NCBI GenBank assembly: GCA_037951105.1
Contig: JBAMJV010007757.1
Coordinates: forward strand, 1 to 64,000
Direction: 5' to 3'
Length of the DNA stretch: 64,000 nucleotides
Source: Echinarachnius parma
Lineage: Eukaryota; Echinodermata; Echinoidea; Clypeasteroida; Echinarachniidae
Under the pieces are notes generated by a model that had not been told where the DNA came from, did no database searches, and worked only from the letters and a program-made list of their open reading frames with translations. Position 1 is the stretch's first letter. Each line of letters starts with the position of its first letter. The translations under genes were made by a program, and so were the position numbers. Positions 63,862-64,000 of this stretch are shown here, in pieces.

Positions 63862-64000
63862 AGGGATCTAGTAACATTGTCCAAATCCACAAAACTTACT
63901 TAGAACTGAAATGGTTATTTAAACCTTGTTGTATTCATATTGCCAATGGAAGCTGGTCACAAACATACACATTGTATCAACCATTCATTAATTTGTGCAC
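63862..64000 (-). mobile_element. TTAA MITE, family D, cut by window end
   Basis: TTAA (63858-63861) then AGGGATCTAGTAACATTGTCC, followed by text matching the inverted family D copy at 46952 (aaatccac, acttacttagaact). Confidence 0.6.

Overview
This is nuclear DNA of a metazoan with an intron-rich, repeat-rich genome. The coding content, the TTAA-, TA- and 8-bp-TSD MITEs, a tRNA-derived SINE and LINE 3' tails fit a marine invertebrate deuterostome, most likely an echinoderm such as a sea urchin. The taxon is an inference. There is no bacterial gene content.

Positions 1-34511 hold one gene on the + strand. It runs from inside its zinc-finger exon to its stop codon. I could join 18 exons with consistent splice phases into 816 residues: a truncated C2H2 finger, long coiled coils, acidic and proline/glutamine-rich linkers, and an acidic C-terminus. 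The best match from memory is DZIP1/DZIP1L (zebrafish iguana), a basal-body and transition-zone protein needed for cilium assembly and Hedgehog signalling.

The remarkable feature is how this gene is built. Eight of the 18 exons have one or more local, mostly degenerate copies beside them. The extreme case is the 13.2-22.2 kb interval. There, one 92-bp coiled-coil exon and its flanking intron are amplified into about 57 units of about 160 bp, with higher-order repeats of 1937, 1085 and 1409 bp. Almost every unit keeps a strong gtaagt donor and an open 78-bp phase-0 core, and most exonic differences between units look synonymous. A second array at 4.2-5.95 kb holds eight relics of another coiled-coil exon in a 582-bp higher-order repeat. 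A third, at 24.7-25.5 kb, holds three relics of an acidic exon. Single echoes of five further exons lie at 2361, 24638, 30485, 32178 and 34617, and a 3' fragment of the 5741 exon lies at 6035.

From about 34.5 to 64 kb I found no convincing host coding sequence. This part holds a possible 3' UTR, many MITEs (piggyBac-like with TTAA target sites; hAT-like with 8-bp duplications), a near-perfect 338-bp palindrome, a 76/85-bp satellite (42.9-46.8 kb) interrupted by a 1071-bp hAT-like element, a Penelope-like endonuclease remnant bounded by inverted repeats, and a LINE 3' end near the right edge. All of this was read by eye, without alignment or database searches, and splice sites are predictions from consensus and phase.
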